From a virus: DNA of 64,000 nt. Positions 1-8,284 of the stretch are shown here, piece by piece; position 1 is the first letter of the stretch, and the number at the start of each line of letters is the position of its first letter. The stretch lies in the IMG/VR virus record IMGVR_UViG_3300042197_003319, positions 1 through 64,000 of that record; one strand, written 5' to 3'. The translations under genes and the position numbers were made by a program. The notes under the pieces were generated by a model. It made no database searches. It was not told where the DNA came from and saw only the letters and a program-made list of their open reading frames with translations.

Positions 1-288
1 AGTGTTTGGGGTGGACACCCATCCCGAAAAAACAAGGCCTGTGTCTGGGCTGATCACTGGCACGACAACGGCATCTCCCGTAGAACTTCCGGCGCAGTCG
101 TAAATGACGTCTGTGGCAGACCCGTTGGCCTTTGACCCTGCGGCGCTAGCCGGGGGGAAAGACAAAGACCCGGAGTCTAAAATAATGTTCTGCGTTGGAG
201 ATGAAAGATACTGGGCAAACAAGTCCAGCATTTGCTGCGGGGTTCCGTAACATGTCTGCGGAGGTAGGGATCCTGAGATAAGGGCCAT
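1..288 (-). CDS. Virion-associated protein of unknown function, 3' end outside window
   Basis: Reading left from an ATG at 288 gives an open frame of 96 codons that runs off the window edge without a stop. It begins MALISGSLPPQTCYGTP and is rich in Ser, Gly and Pro, like the tail proteins upstream. The start lies just after the stop of the collar-domain gene, so it belongs to the same leftward late operon. No family was recognised. The position after three fibre genes suggests another tail or head-tail component, but this is inference. Confidence 0.7.
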   Translation of the reverse strand, partial: MALISGSLPPQTCYGTPQQMLDLFAQYLSSPTQNIILDSGSLSFPPASAAGSKANGSATDVIYDCAGSSTGDAVVVPVISPDTGLVFSGWVSTPNT

Positions 289-289
289 A

Positions 290-1048
290 TCAGTATTTTA
301 TAATCCAATTGAAAAAAGCAAGAGGGGGTATGTTGGGATGCGGGTCGGCGGTTGCGCTTTGGGTTGAAAGCGTAAAGGAATAATTAAAGCCTAAGGCTCC
401 GGAACCGTTAAACTCACCGTTAGCGTAGTTGTTGCCGCCACTGCAGCGGTTACCGTTTTCGGTGCCTCCGCTAAAACCTCCGGTTACGCTGGAGACGGTA
501 TGGGTGTGCGGAATTGACGGAACCTGGCTATCGTTCAAAGTGTTAAACTCTGTCCCGCCCTTAGCCCCAAGATTAGATGCAAGATTCCCGCTTACTGAGC
601 CTGTAATTCTACCGGAAGAGACAGCTCCACCCATAGCCTCAAGCCCTTGGATTACCCTCCCACGCAAGTCAGGCAGGCCAAAAGTAGACCGGCCATCGCC
701 GGAGCCGTAATTGATTCCGATAACTGAAAACAGCCTAGAATAGACAACTCTCGAAAGATTTTGCTGCCCGAAGCAAAACAACCAGCCTGAAGGAGGGCCG
801 GATTGCTCATCCCTAGGCCAAGGCCAGATAGTGCCGGGAAGGTCAAAAGATATTTCGGCGTAGGAGGTCGCTTCAGCGGGGGACAGGGCAATGTTCGTGC
901 CTGCGTTAATTTTGGATACCCCTGGGACAGCCCCAGTAATATTTAAAGAATTTAAAGAGATGACCCGTGTTTGCCCGGCTGTAACCACTGGAAAAAACAC
1001 AGTTGTTTTGGTGGGATTGGCTACTTCTGGTAGGTATGTGATTCTCAT
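290..1048 (-). CDS. Tail-collar-domain fibre protein (copy 1 of 3)
   Basis: A 252-residue protein carrying the Phage Tail Collar signature near the middle: GPPSGWLFC, then a Tyr/Leu-rich stretch, YGSGDGRSTFGLPDLRGR and a Gly-rich region. It ends in PPLAFFNWIIKY, matching the PP...YIIKT ends of the next two genes. The family forms trimeric tips of short tail fibres that contact the host surface. The C-terminal half is low-complexity Gly/Ser/Asn, where receptor-binding variation would sit. The start overlaps the upstream gene by 4 bp (1045-1048), indicating translational coupling. Confidence 0.85.
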   Translation of the reverse strand: MRITYLPEVANPTKTTVFFPVVTAGQTRVISLNSLNITGAVPGVSKINAGTNIALSPAEATSYAEISFDLPGTIWPWPRDEQSGPPSGWLFCFGQQNLSRVVYSRLFSVIGINYGSGDGRSTFGLPDLRGRVIQGLEAMGGAVSSGRITGSVSGNLASNLGAKGGTEFNTLNDSQVPSIPHTHTVSSVTGGFSGGTENGNRCSGGNNYANGEFNGSGALGFNYSFTLSTQSATADPHPNIPPLAFFNWIIKY

Positions 1049-1836
1049 GTTTTTATGATGTACCTCAGTAAAAGAAAAGGCGGTAGATGAGGGTGCGACA
1101 CCGAAGAAGCCACAGCGCTTGCGTCGGAGGTTGGGCTGGAAACGGTAAGATTAAGGGTAACTGAACCTGGCCCGTTATCCGGGTGAGTTCCAATGTTCCA
1201 TTCCACGTTCCCTTGGTTGCCGCAATAACCGCTCCCGCTCCTCCCACCTGAAAATTTTTGCTCGTTAAACGTACCGCTTACAGTGTGGTTGTGGGAGCTA
1301 AGGGGGATCTGAGCGTTTGTGAGCTGATGACTTATAGTACCGGTAGTGCCGCCCAACACGTTCCGATTTGCCCCTGCCCAGGTCTGGGTCAAAACATTTG
1401 CGCTAGTTCCACCCATATTGTCTAAACCGCAAAGAGCTCTGCCGGCCGGATTTGGAAGATTAAAGGTCGAACCCGACCCACCGTATCTATAACCAAGAGC
1501 TGCGAAAAGATCAGAATAGGTGGTGGTAGACAAAGGGCTACCGTCACAAAATAGCCAACCTGATGGCGGAGTTCCGCCTTGCCCGGCATAAAGACACATC
1601 AATCCCGGACAATGAAAACTCACTGAGCCAGACACCGAGATAGGGTTTGAGGATGTCTTGATACCGCTACCGGCTGTAAGATTTTTAAAGGTACCGACAT
1701 CAAACAGTTGTTTAATTTGAAAGACGGATAGTTGCTTTGTGACGTAATTCCCCTGCTCCTGCTGGACACACGGGACCATTGTCGACAACGCAGGGGTGTC
1801 GGTATTAGTCAGGTCAGTGATCTTAAATGTGGCCAT
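1045..1836 (-). CDS. Tail-collar-domain fibre protein (copy 2 of 3)
   Basis: A 263-residue paralogue of its two neighbours. The N-terminal 70 residues are unique. A collar core follows (TPPSGWLFCDGSPLS, then YRYGGSGSTFNLPNPAGR and GLDNMGG), then a variable Ser/Gly/Asn segment and the end PPFLLLRYIIKT. GLDNMGG matches GLEAMGG in copy 1, so these two are closest relatives. Likely part of the short-tail adsorption apparatus. Three consecutive copies suggest either a heteromeric fibre or stepwise duplication for host-range diversification. Confidence 0.85.
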   Translation of the reverse strand: MATFKITDLTNTDTPALSTMVPCVQQEQGNYVTKQLSVFQIKQLFDVGTFKNLTAGSGIKTSSNPISVSGSVSFHCPGLMCLYAGQGGTPPSGWLFCDGSPLSTTTYSDLFAALGYRYGGSGSTFNLPNPAGRALCGLDNMGGTSANVLTQTWAGANRNVLGGTTGTISHQLTNAQIPLSSHNHTVSGTFNEQKFSGGRSGSGYCGNQGNVEWNIGTHPDNGPGSVTLNLTVSSPTSDASAVASSVSHPHLPPFLLLRYIIKT

Positions 1837-1837
1837 A

Positions 1838-2668
1838 TTAGGTTTTAATTATGTAGGTTAGCACAATAAGGGGCGGCGTGTTGCTGTGAGGCTGGCTTGT
1901 TTGGGAGGAATTGCTGGTCCAGGAAGCGGCAGACGAAACAACATTACTGTTAGACATACTCACAGAACTTCCGTTTCCGGTTATGCTCCCTAAATTCCCA
2001 TAGTCACCGTAGCTACCTGGCGGGCTGCACTCCCCGTCAAACGTACAATAATTCCTTTGTCCGTAAACTGTCATGGTAGTCGTGCCAACAGGGGTGTGAG
2101 TATGAGAACGAATAGGAGCTTGGGCGGCAGTCAGGGACGTGTTTTCGGAGCCTCCGGTAGATCCGACAGTTTGATAATTCCCAGAAGCAAATTGGGCTCC
2201 GTTCAATGGACTGGCTGCCGAGGAGCTTGCCACAAAAGGAATCCTCCCACGTAAATCCGGAAGCACAAAGTTTGCAGGGTTGCCGGAAGAGCCAAATTGG
2301 TCCCCGACGACAGCGTAGAGCGCAGAATAGGTTATTTTTGAAACTTCTTCTCCGTTGCAATAGAGCCAACCAGAAGGAGGCTCTCCGTTCATTAGATAAG
2401 GAACAACGATACCTGGAAGAACAAACGAAAAGGTAAGCTCGCTTTGATTGGTGCTTACTTGAGTTTTGATCACGGAGATATTTGTACCGCCGGTAACACT
2501 GTTAGGGTTTAGGGTCCCGCCTCCGCAAAGACTTGTGAGGTTGCTTAAAAACGTCTTCCTGGTTATCCCGTTGATAACAATAGGCACAATCGAACTGTCA
2601 AGATCGTTTGGTCCGCTCGGCGTGTAAAGGCTAAGTCCGCCTGACGTTGGGCTAATTTTTACAGCCAT
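1838..2668 (-). CDS. Tail-collar-domain fibre protein (copy 3 of 3)
   Basis: A 276-residue collar-domain protein and the first of the three to be translated. The core reads EPPSGWLYCNGEEVS, then GSSGNPANFVLPDLRGR. The C-terminal region is Ser/Asn/Thr-rich and ends PPLIVLTYIIKT. The N-terminus (MAVKISPTSGGLSLYTP) differs from the other copies, so the attachment end may differ while the tip fold is shared. Only one base separates its stop from the next start. Confidence 0.85.
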   Translation of the reverse strand: MAVKISPTSGGLSLYTPSGPNDLDSSIVPIVINGITRKTFLSNLTSLCGGGTLNPNSVTGGTNISVIKTQVSTNQSELTFSFVLPGIVVPYLMNGEPPSGWLYCNGEEVSKITYSALYAVVGDQFGSSGNPANFVLPDLRGRIPFVASSSAASPLNGAQFASGNYQTVGSTGGSENTSLTAAQAPIRSHTHTPVGTTTMTVYGQRNYCTFDGECSPPGSYGDYGNLGSITGNGSSVSMSNSNVVSSAASWTSNSSQTSQPHSNTPPLIVLTYIIKT

Positions 2669-3124
2669 TTAATTAAGCTCCAAGAGCTCACCGGCCACCT
2701 GCAAGTAGCCAGAGCCTGTGTAGTTTTCGATCGCAAATATCTCGCCGTCTTCTGCCGCAAGGTAATCTTTAACGGCCGTTACGCCGACAACCAGATTGTC
2801 AAAATACCCTTGGTCGCAACCGCAAGTCAAAGCCTCGCAAGCAGGATAGATTTCTATGTAAAGCGTGAGAGTAAAACTCCCAAAGGCGTTGGTGGCTGTA
2901 AAGACGTACGGAGTTAGATCCTGCGTTTGGGTCGGTGTTCCGCTGATTAACCCTGTGTTGACATTAAGTGTGAGCCCAGGAGGTAGTGGGGGAGTTACGT
3001 TGTACGTGGCCAGTGTCGAGGTAGACAAAAACGTCAACTGAGGGCTTAAAGTCTGGATGGGGTCACCAACGACAAGTTCCAGGGTGGTAAGAGAGCTATA
3101 CGTATAGCCGATAATCTGGCTCAT
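2669..3124 (-). CDS. Small Ig-like (putative Ig / He_PIG-type) tail protein
   Basis: A 151-residue protein. Residues about 20-95 carry the pattern of putative Ig (cadherin-like) domains: TPPLPPGLTLNVNTGLISGTP followed by YVFTATNAFGSFT. In phages such domains decorate tail or capsid proteins and bind surface carbohydrate weakly. The C-terminal 50 residues are Cys-containing and unrecognised. It overlaps the nozzle-like gene by 4 bp (3121-3124), suggesting that the two proteins are made together and may interact. Confidence 0.7.
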   Translation of the reverse strand: MSQIIGYTYSSLTTLELVVGDPIQTLSPQLTFLSTSTLATYNVTPPLPPGLTLNVNTGLISGTPTQTQDLTPYVFTATNAFGSFTLTLYIEIYPACEALTCGCDQGYFDNLVVGVTAVKDYLAAEDGEIFAIENYTGSGYLQVAGELLELN

Positions 3125-5775
3125 AAACAGGCTCCTCCGACAGGTTCAACAAGCTTGCTGGCGTGAAACATGATTTTGGTTAGAGAGAACTGACCTTCCC
3201 ATTCGTACCTAAATTGAAAATTGTGCCCAACCCTGGCCAAAGATCCGGTTGAGGTAACACAATCATTCCCAGGTGTCGGAAGGCGTAATTGTGAACGGTA
3301 CTGGTCTTTAAGGTTGAGCGGCTTGTAAACACCACAATCTTCAGAAGCCACCAGAACTGAAGGAGCTTCAAGAGCTACGTTTGAGATATCAGCCCCAAGA
3401 GTGACTGAGTTTGTAGCCGCATCTACAACCGCGTTAAAAAGTTTAAAGGTTACGAGGAACTCATTTGTTGACGACAAAGATAATTGAGAGACAGAAGCCC
3501 TTAAAAACTTATACGTCCCAGAAGTAAAAGTCCCATCAACTGCCGGTACCCACACCCAAAAAGCAGAGTTAATAGCAGCCTCAATAGAGGCCGCCGTTGG
3601 CGGCCAAGAAACAATCGGAGTATACCTCTCAGTCAAAGTGTCAAGATATCCACCGCTCTTGGGTTGAAGGGTTGTCGCAGCACCAGCTAGTAAGGTCCCG
3701 CTAGAGGTCAAAGTCGGAAGATGCCCTACTCTGGATGAGCTTGAGTTTTGAATACGTATACGAAAAGGTTTTTCATCTTTAAACGACAGCTTCCAGGTTG
3801 TCGCACGTTCAACGGTTTTTCCTGAAGCTCTGACAGTCTCAAACCCGGAGACCGATGTGGCTACAGCAACAGGACTTATACAAGACTCTAGTTCTGAGCA
3901 TGTGTCGAAGGTATGCCACGGGAACCAACACGGGTTTTCGTCCGGGCGAAAATACACATTAACCTTGGTGTCTCCGGACAGTTCACCGATCCACATATCC
4001 CCGCGCTCAAGCTTCTTAAGATTCCAGGGGGTATCAAAATCGTAAGCCCGCGTTTCCAGGGCAGCCTGGATTTTGCGTGCAGATTGGCCCAAGGGGTAAT
4101 CAAACAAAGCCCATGGATAGTTTTCCCAAAGCTGGTTGCTGTTGGATGCCGGATCGTAAGAAAATATGAAGCACCTGGGGAGTCGGTTCGTCACCCCGGT
4201 CAAAAGCTGAAGAGACTCGCAGCCAGTCCAAACGCCGTCAAATATGGCGGGCTGCTTTTCGCCAGATGTCCCAAGGCTGTTAAAATCCAAGACTCCGATG
4301 CCCTGAAAAGAGGTGGATCTGTATTTTAAAGATTCGGTGCCGATGTTTTCATAGTTTTCCCTTGGCGAAACGGTAAACAACAAACGGTTGTCGAAGTACA
4401 CGGCGGAAGAGGACTCCAGCAGCCCCTCAGTGTCAAAGTCCATGATCGCGTCCATTTCCGTGCTGATCGGGGTTACGTTGTACCCGTCTTGCTGGGCTCT
4501 GGCGTTACGGTAATTCCGAATGCCGTCTATGCTTCGAAAATACAGGTCGTTGTTGATTGGAATCAGGGTTCTGTCAGAAACGAGTCCTATGTTGGAAAGG
4601 GCGACACGCTGAAAAGCCGGGGTAGTCTTCCAGAGATCACGCGGCATAGAGACGTTAAATGAAGCTACGCCTTGCTCGCCAAATACAAGCAAGTCACCCT
4701 GCCCGGTTCCGGTGTCCATAACCGGCATAAAAGCCAGGCCTCTGATTTGGCCCATCTGGGCTGGGATCGAGAAAGCACCTCCTTCGGCTAGGTAAGTAGT
4801 CTCGATAAAACGCAACAAATCCGTATCGGCTCCGGCTGCCGCCTTCGTCACGTACCCGCCTACCCCACCTGCGGCAAGGCCGGTTGGAATAGAAAACTGA
4901 GTGGCGTTTGTGCCGTAAACTCTCCAAGTACCGTTGATATTTGGAGTTGCGCTGTGACCTGAAATTGAAACCACGTCACCAGAACTAAAGCCGTGGGGCA
5001 CAGTGCCCGTGCTGATTACTGCCTGGGCGCCGGCAAAAGAGGCGGCAATATTGAACTGCTCGGAAGAGCCGCCAAAAACAATATCGCCAGCGTAAAAAGA
5101 ATCTTTTGTGGGAGATGCAATAAACAACCTCCCCTGCCCGTAGGCCATGTATGTCCCGATGGGCATGGATGCCGAAAGCTGGTTATCCGCTCCTGGGTCT
5201 TGGGTGTTAGATCCTACGCCTGTCTGGAAAAGCCCATCTCCGTCCCAAACGACAGGCCTGTCGACACCGTTTTGGATAATTAAAAACTTTTCGGCCTGGC
5301 AAAAATAAACTTTTCTGGTCCCATCGATGCGAAACAGGCCATCAGCAAACACAGGCGGGTTAGGAACATAAATTGACTTATACGAAGTAAGCCCTGGGTT
5401 ATGCTTGATGTTAAGTCTGGCCACGTAGCCCTCGACGGGTCGGATACGGAACACGTACCCACCGGAGACAGCTATAATGCAGGATTTTGTTGGGTTAGAT
5501 TTGTTTACGTAGAAAAATGCCCCCTGGAAAAGATTCCCCGTTTTTTGCCCGTTCCAAACACCTGTTGCAAACAAGGCAAGAGAACCCGGATAATCGGGAT
5601 CGTCGGTTAAAAACACCTGTTGAAAGCCTGGCCTTGTTTTCGCCCTTCCACCTCGAAAAGTCACATTTATCGCAACGCGGACAGAATTAGGATCGGAGGC
5701 CATCGGAGACCTGGAAGAGTCCATTCCCCTGGTCCAATTATACTGCCCGTCATTGACAATTAAGGATTCGGCCAT
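3121..5775 (-). CDS. Tail nozzle / tail-stabilisation-like protein
   Basis: An 884-residue, mostly beta-rich protein. The N-terminus (WTRGMDSSRSPMASDPNSVR, then GGRAKTRPGFQ) resembles the start of podoviral tail nozzle or packaged-DNA-stabilisation proteins, which list the genome-facing plug and then fold as beta-propeller repeats. Gene size, position between lysis genes and fibres, and the absence of other tail-tube genes support a short-tail nozzle role. The family call rests on overall pattern and context rather than a diagnostic motif. Confidence 0.6.
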   Translation of the reverse strand: MAESLIVNDGQYNWTRGMDSSRSPMASDPNSVRVAINVTFRGGRAKTRPGFQQVFLTDDPDYPGSLALFATGVWNGQKTGNLFQGAFFYVNKSNPTKSCIIAVSGGYVFRIRPVEGYVARLNIKHNPGLTSYKSIYVPNPPVFADGLFRIDGTRKVYFCQAEKFLIIQNGVDRPVVWDGDGLFQTGVGSNTQDPGADNQLSASMPIGTYMAYGQGRLFIASPTKDSFYAGDIVFGGSSEQFNIAASFAGAQAVISTGTVPHGFSSGDVVSISGHSATPNINGTWRVYGTNATQFSIPTGLAAGGVGGYVTKAAAGADTDLLRFIETTYLAEGGAFSIPAQMGQIRGLAFMPVMDTGTGQGDLLVFGEQGVASFNVSMPRDLWKTTPAFQRVALSNIGLVSDRTLIPINNDLYFRSIDGIRNYRNARAQQDGYNVTPISTEMDAIMDFDTEGLLESSSAVYFDNRLLFTVSPRENYENIGTESLKYRSTSFQGIGVLDFNSLGTSGEKQPAIFDGVWTGCESLQLLTGVTNRLPRCFIFSYDPASNSNQLWENYPWALFDYPLGQSARKIQAALETRAYDFDTPWNLKKLERGDMWIGELSGDTKVNVYFRPDENPCWFPWHTFDTCSELESCISPVAVATSVSGFETVRASGKTVERATTWKLSFKDEKPFRIRIQNSSSSRVGHLPTLTSSGTLLAGAATTLQPKSGGYLDTLTERYTPIVSWPPTAASIEAAINSAFWVWVPAVDGTFTSGTYKFLRASVSQLSLSSTNEFLVTFKLFNAVVDAATNSVTLGADISNVALEAPSVLVASEDCGVYKPLNLKDQYRSQLRLPTPGNDCVTSTGSLARVGHNFQFRYEWEGQFSLTKIMFHASKLVEPVGGACL

Positions 5776-5799
5776 TTGTCGTGTTTTCCGAGGTTCAGT

Positions 5800-6204
5800 C
5801 TAACCTCTTTTGCAACTCCGCAAGACGTCCCAGTTGTCTCTCCACTCGCAGTTAGGGGCAAAGTAGACAGATTGGGTACGGGGGAGTTTTTCGAAAGGGA
5901 CAACAAAAACGGCATTTAGCTTGGTGTGGTAAAACACAAACGCGTCAACCACGCCTTTACCGTATGGCTTTTTTGTGTTGGTCTGGTGAAACCCAGACCC
6001 ACGAAGGGCAAAGAATTTCAGCTTTGAACGCCGGGAGTCTTCGTACCCTGAAGTCGTCTTTACCTGGATACGTTTGAGGGTCCCCCGATAGTCCGTGATC
6101 AAATCGTACCCCTGGTCGTAAATAGGCTGACTTACCAGAAAACCCTGCTCCAAAAGAACAGAGGTCACCTTGCAGACGCCGATCGCCCCAAGAGCCTGAC
6201 TCAT
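5800..6204 (-). CDS. PD-(D/E)XK nuclease-like protein
   Basis: A 134-residue protein with the compact PD-(D/E)XK signature: GAIGVCKVTSVLLEQGF, then YDQGYDLITDYRGTL and RIQVKTTSG. The likely metal ligands are the Asp of YDLITD and the Gln-Val-Lys triad (Q-x-K variant). This arrangement is seen in Holliday-junction resolvase-like and group I intron-associated PD-(D/E)XK proteins. It starts inside the stop of the endolysin gene (ATGA overlap at 6201-6204). A nuclease between lysis and tail genes could process DNA ends or act against competitors; which cannot be told here. Confidence 0.65.
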   Translation of the reverse strand: MSQALGAIGVCKVTSVLLEQGFLVSQPIYDQGYDLITDYRGTLKRIQVKTTSGYEDSRRSKLKFFALRGSGFHQTNTKKPYGKGVVDAFVFYHTKLNAVFVVPFEKLPRTQSVYFAPNCEWRDNWDVLRSCKRG

Positions 6205-6731
6205 AGCCAGTCCTTCCCAAGAACGTTGACGGCGAGACGGCGCCGACGATAAACCCCATCCCCGTCGCGGCTTCCGCCACCGTTGGTATTGCCTTCAATC
6301 GTCACAAGCCAATCCCCCTCGTTCTTTTCCACAATGCCAACGTGCGCCACCCGGCCCATCGAGTTGAACCAGACCCCGAACACATCGGCTGGTTTGAGCG
6401 GAACTCCCCTTCTCTGCCGGTCCCAACTCGGTTTAGCCACAAAGACGGGAGACCAAGCCGAGCGAGGGTAGGGGTTGAATATCGAGGCGCCGAAGGCCTT
6501 GTCCCCCACCCAGACAATGAATGCCGCGCACCATGGCGCCTTGGTGCCTTCAAGCTTTACGGATGCGAGGATCTCGTCCACCACGGCCCCGTCGTTTCGA
6601 CCCGTGGCCTCCTTGATACCGATGGATCTACGGGCCTGTTCGACGACGAGAAGCCTCTGCGCCTCAACTCCTGGGCCAGCCAGAGCGTGGGAAAGAAACG
6701 CAAGATAAAGCGCAACATAGGCTATTTGCAT
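6201..6731 (-). CDS. Exported CHAP-type endolysin
   Basis: A 176-residue peptidoglycan hydrolase. The first about 19 residues form a signal-peptide-like hydrophobic stretch (MQIAYVALYLAFLSHALA), so it may be Sec-exported or a signal-arrest enzyme instead of being released only by a holin. The catalytic pattern is Cys in PWCAAFIVWVG, His in RVAHVGIVEK and Asn in TIEGNTNGGG, the CHAP/NlpC-like triad. I chose the ATG at 6731, which overlaps the holin candidate by 10 bp; the longer upstream extension lacks a good start. Role: degrades murein at the end of the lytic cycle. Confidence 0.8.
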   Translation of the reverse strand: MQIAYVALYLAFLSHALAGPGVEAQRLLVVEQARRSIGIKEATGRNDGAVVDEILASVKLEGTKAPWCAAFIVWVGDKAFGASIFNPYPRSAWSPVFVAKPSWDRQRRGVPLKPADVFGVWFNSMGRVAHVGIVEKNEGDWLVTIEGNTNGGGSRDGDGVYRRRRLAVNVLGKDWL

Positions 6732-7063
6732 GACAAGATGGCGGCTAGAAGCAACAGCCCGAAAACCGAGACAAACACCATTAGGCGCGTCCTCGGGCAA
6801 GCCTCCTTCCAGTCGTCCTTGAGAACCCCCCGGTCGACGTAGCGGTCGAGCATCTTCCAATCCAACTGAAGAACGCTCCACGCCAAAAAAGTGCAGAAAA
6901 GAAAACGGACAGCCCCAAAGACCAAAACGTGAAGGCTACCCAAATCAACAACCCCGGCAGTTGTGTCAAACCCCTGGAGGATGGGGCCAAGCAGAAAGAA
7001 AATGATGGTAGCGACCCCTAGAGCCGCCAATCCCTGCAAATTGGAGCGCAGCCAGCGGATCAC
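6722..7063 (-). CDS. Three-helix membrane protein, holin candidate
   Basis: 113 residues from a GTG start at 7063 that overlaps the spanin stop (GTGA). Three hydrophobic segments are visible: LAALGVATIIFFLLGPIL, VLVFGAVRFLFCTFLAWSV and LMVFVSVFGLLLLAAIL, separated by a charged loop (LDRYVDRGVLKDDWKEACPR). Location between spanin and endolysin genes makes holin the natural role, though no holin family was recognised. The longer frame opening at 7156 would overlap the spanin gene and looks spurious. Confidence 0.6.
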   Translation of the reverse strand: MIRWLRSNLQGLAALGVATIIFFLLGPILQGFDTTAGVVDLGSLHVLVFGAVRFLFCTFLAWSVLQLDWKMLDRYVDRGVLKDDWKEACPRTRLMVFVSVFGLLLLAAILSCK

Positions 7064-7458
7064 CAGGGTATCCCAATAAACTTCCTGACCAGCCAAAGAA
7101 GAGGTCCGCGAGCAGCAAATAAGACGGCCACAAGCAGGGCCCCTCGCCAGAACCAAAGTTCTTTAAGTGCTTTGCGCTGTTTGGCCTTCCAGTACTCGGC
7201 TTTAGCCAGGGCCTCGTTGCGCTCTTTGACAGCTTGCTCAAGCTGTTCGGTATTGGTCAGACACAGCTCCTTGGCGGACATAAGCTGCTTGCGAGCCTCG
7301 TCGAGATGCTTGCGGGTCACGGGATCGGCAGTCTGATAGGCCTGATCCAGGCGCGACTCGGCTACGGAAAAATCAGGGCTACCCTTGTAAGTTGTCGAAC
7401 AGCCAGAGAAAAAAAGACAGGCTACCAGTAATATGACGCCCATGGCTGATTTTGACAT
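7060..7458 (-). CDS. Unimolecular spanin-like lipoprotein
   Basis: 132 residues from the ATG at 7458 (a second ATG at 7476 is possible). The N-terminus is a lipoprotein signal ending in the lipobox-like LFFSGCS. A helical, charged, coiled-coil-like middle (about residues 35-95) is followed by a C-terminal transmembrane helix (FWRGALLVAVLFAARGPLLWLV). This outer-membrane lipid anchor plus inner-membrane helix is the arrangement of unimolecular spanins, which fuse the two membranes in the final step of lysis. It implies a Gram-negative host. Starts 22 bp after the XhlA-like gene. Confidence 0.7.
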   Translation of the reverse strand: MSKSAMGVILLVACLFFSGCSTTYKGSPDFSVAESRLDQAYQTADPVTRKHLDEARKQLMSAKELCLTNTEQLEQAVKERNEALAKAEYWKAKQRKALKELWFWRGALLVAVLFAARGPLLWLVRKFIGIPW

Positions 7459-7479
7459 ATTTCTGTCAATCAGCAAGCT

Positions 7480-7713
7480 TTATGGTTGCCCGGATACTTT
7501 TGACCAGACCCAAGACCAAACAATCGAAACACAGAACCCAATGGCTGCGGCCCAGCCGAAAGCGATATTCATATGCTTCTCGACCGAACGAAGACGTTCG
7601 TCGTGCCCGGTAAGATGCGCGTCATGCTTGCGGAGCATTTCCGCAAGACCGTCCAACTTGGCGTCAATTCCCGCCAGTCTTGCGACGATTTCGCTTACTT
7701 CCTTTCGAGGCAT
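7480..7713 (-). CDS. XhlA-like coiled-coil membrane protein
   Basis: A 77-residue protein with an amphipathic N-terminal coiled coil (EIVARLAGIDAKLDGLAEML) and one C-terminal transmembrane segment (IAFGWAAAIGFCVSIVWSWV). This is the layout of haemolysin XhlA-type phage proteins, which accompany holins. It opens the lysis cassette. It overlaps the end of the upstream gene by 50 bp, so its ATG lies inside that reading frame. Confidence 0.6.
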   Translation of the reverse strand: MPRKEVSEIVARLAGIDAKLDGLAEMLRKHDAHLTGHDERLRSVEKHMNIAFGWAAAIGFCVSIVWSWVWSKVSGQP

Positions 7714-7948
7714 TGAGTTTCTCCAGCTTGGCTATTTTCTTGTTTATCCTGTCGCGGACAGCTTCCGGGTTAAGCCGGAACCCGCAGACACGGAAAAGGT
7801 TTTCGGATACGTCAAAAAACTCCCTAAAATGCTCCGGAGAAAAAGCCCATTCAGGCTTGCGCTTTGCCTTGCAGGGGGAGACTGCCAGATTCAAGTCGGC
7901 AACAGCCTGTTCGGCTATTGCTGCGACCAGATCAAGCCATCCCCTCAT
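7664..7948 (-). CDS. Conserved-looking hypothetical protein
   Basis: 94 residues from the ATG at 7948, which lies 17 bp inside the end of the previous gene. It starts MRGWLDLVAAIAEQAVADLN, has an aromatic middle (EWAFSPEHFREFFDVSENLF) and a strongly basic, Lys/Arg-rich tail. The longer frame back to 8050 would be buried in the neighbour and is less likely. No family recognised. It sits between head genes and the lysis cassette, so either a small virion protein or a lysis accessory is possible. Confidence 0.55.
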   Translation of the reverse strand: MRGWLDLVAAIAEQAVADLNLAVSPCKAKRKPEWAFSPEHFREFFDVSENLFRVCGFRLNPEAVRDRINKKIAKLEKLNASKGSKRNRRKTGGN

Positions 7949-8228
7949 TTGCAGACAAACCCCGCTCGACGGCGTTTTCGAAAGAAACAGCGTTCTGCTC
8001 CGGTGATTTTTGGGGAGCAGATCTGACTTCGTGGCCTTCAATCGCCTCAAGAATCATCTGTCCGTCCTTGTACTGGACACGGCAGACAGCCTCAAAGGAT
8101 TGGCCTGGTTGAACACCTTCCGGAGGGACAAAGCCGCTAGGGATTGGAAACACGACCAAGCCGGAAACTTGCTGGGTTTTTTCAGCCAGTTCAGAAGCAG
8201 GTTGTGACATCCCCTGGTTGCCTAACAT
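7932..8228 (-). CDS. Hypothetical protein downstream of the capsid genes
   Basis: A 98-residue acidic protein (MLGNQGMSQPASELAEK...). A small beta-rich core (VVFPIPSGFVPPEGVQPGQS, then CRVQYKDGQMILEAIEG) could be an OB- or SH3-like fold, but no family is clear. A good AGGAGAA site precedes the ATG, directly after the GC-rich hairpin at 8250-8273. It therefore seems to be the first gene of the lysis-proximal part of the late operon. Confidence 0.6.
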   Translation of the reverse strand: MLGNQGMSQPASELAEKTQQVSGLVVFPIPSGFVPPEGVQPGQSFEAVCRVQYKDGQMILEAIEGHEVRSAPQKSPEQNAVSFENAVERGLSANEGMA

Positions 8229-8249
8229 GGGTTCTCCTGAGTTAGGAAA

Positions 8250-8273
8250 CCCCCGGGGGATTAACCCCGGGGG
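8250..8273. terminator. GC-rich hairpin after the capsid genes
   Basis: A perfect 9-bp stem (CCCCCGGGG / CCCCGGGGG) with a 6-nt loop. On the minus strand it is followed only by TTTCCTAAC, so it lacks a good U-tract. It lies between the small gene after the major capsid protein and the next ribosome binding site. Likely a partial terminator or an mRNA-stabilising hairpin that lets capsid mRNA exceed lysis mRNA. Confidence 0.55.
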
Positions 8274-8284
8274 CTCCGTTAAGT

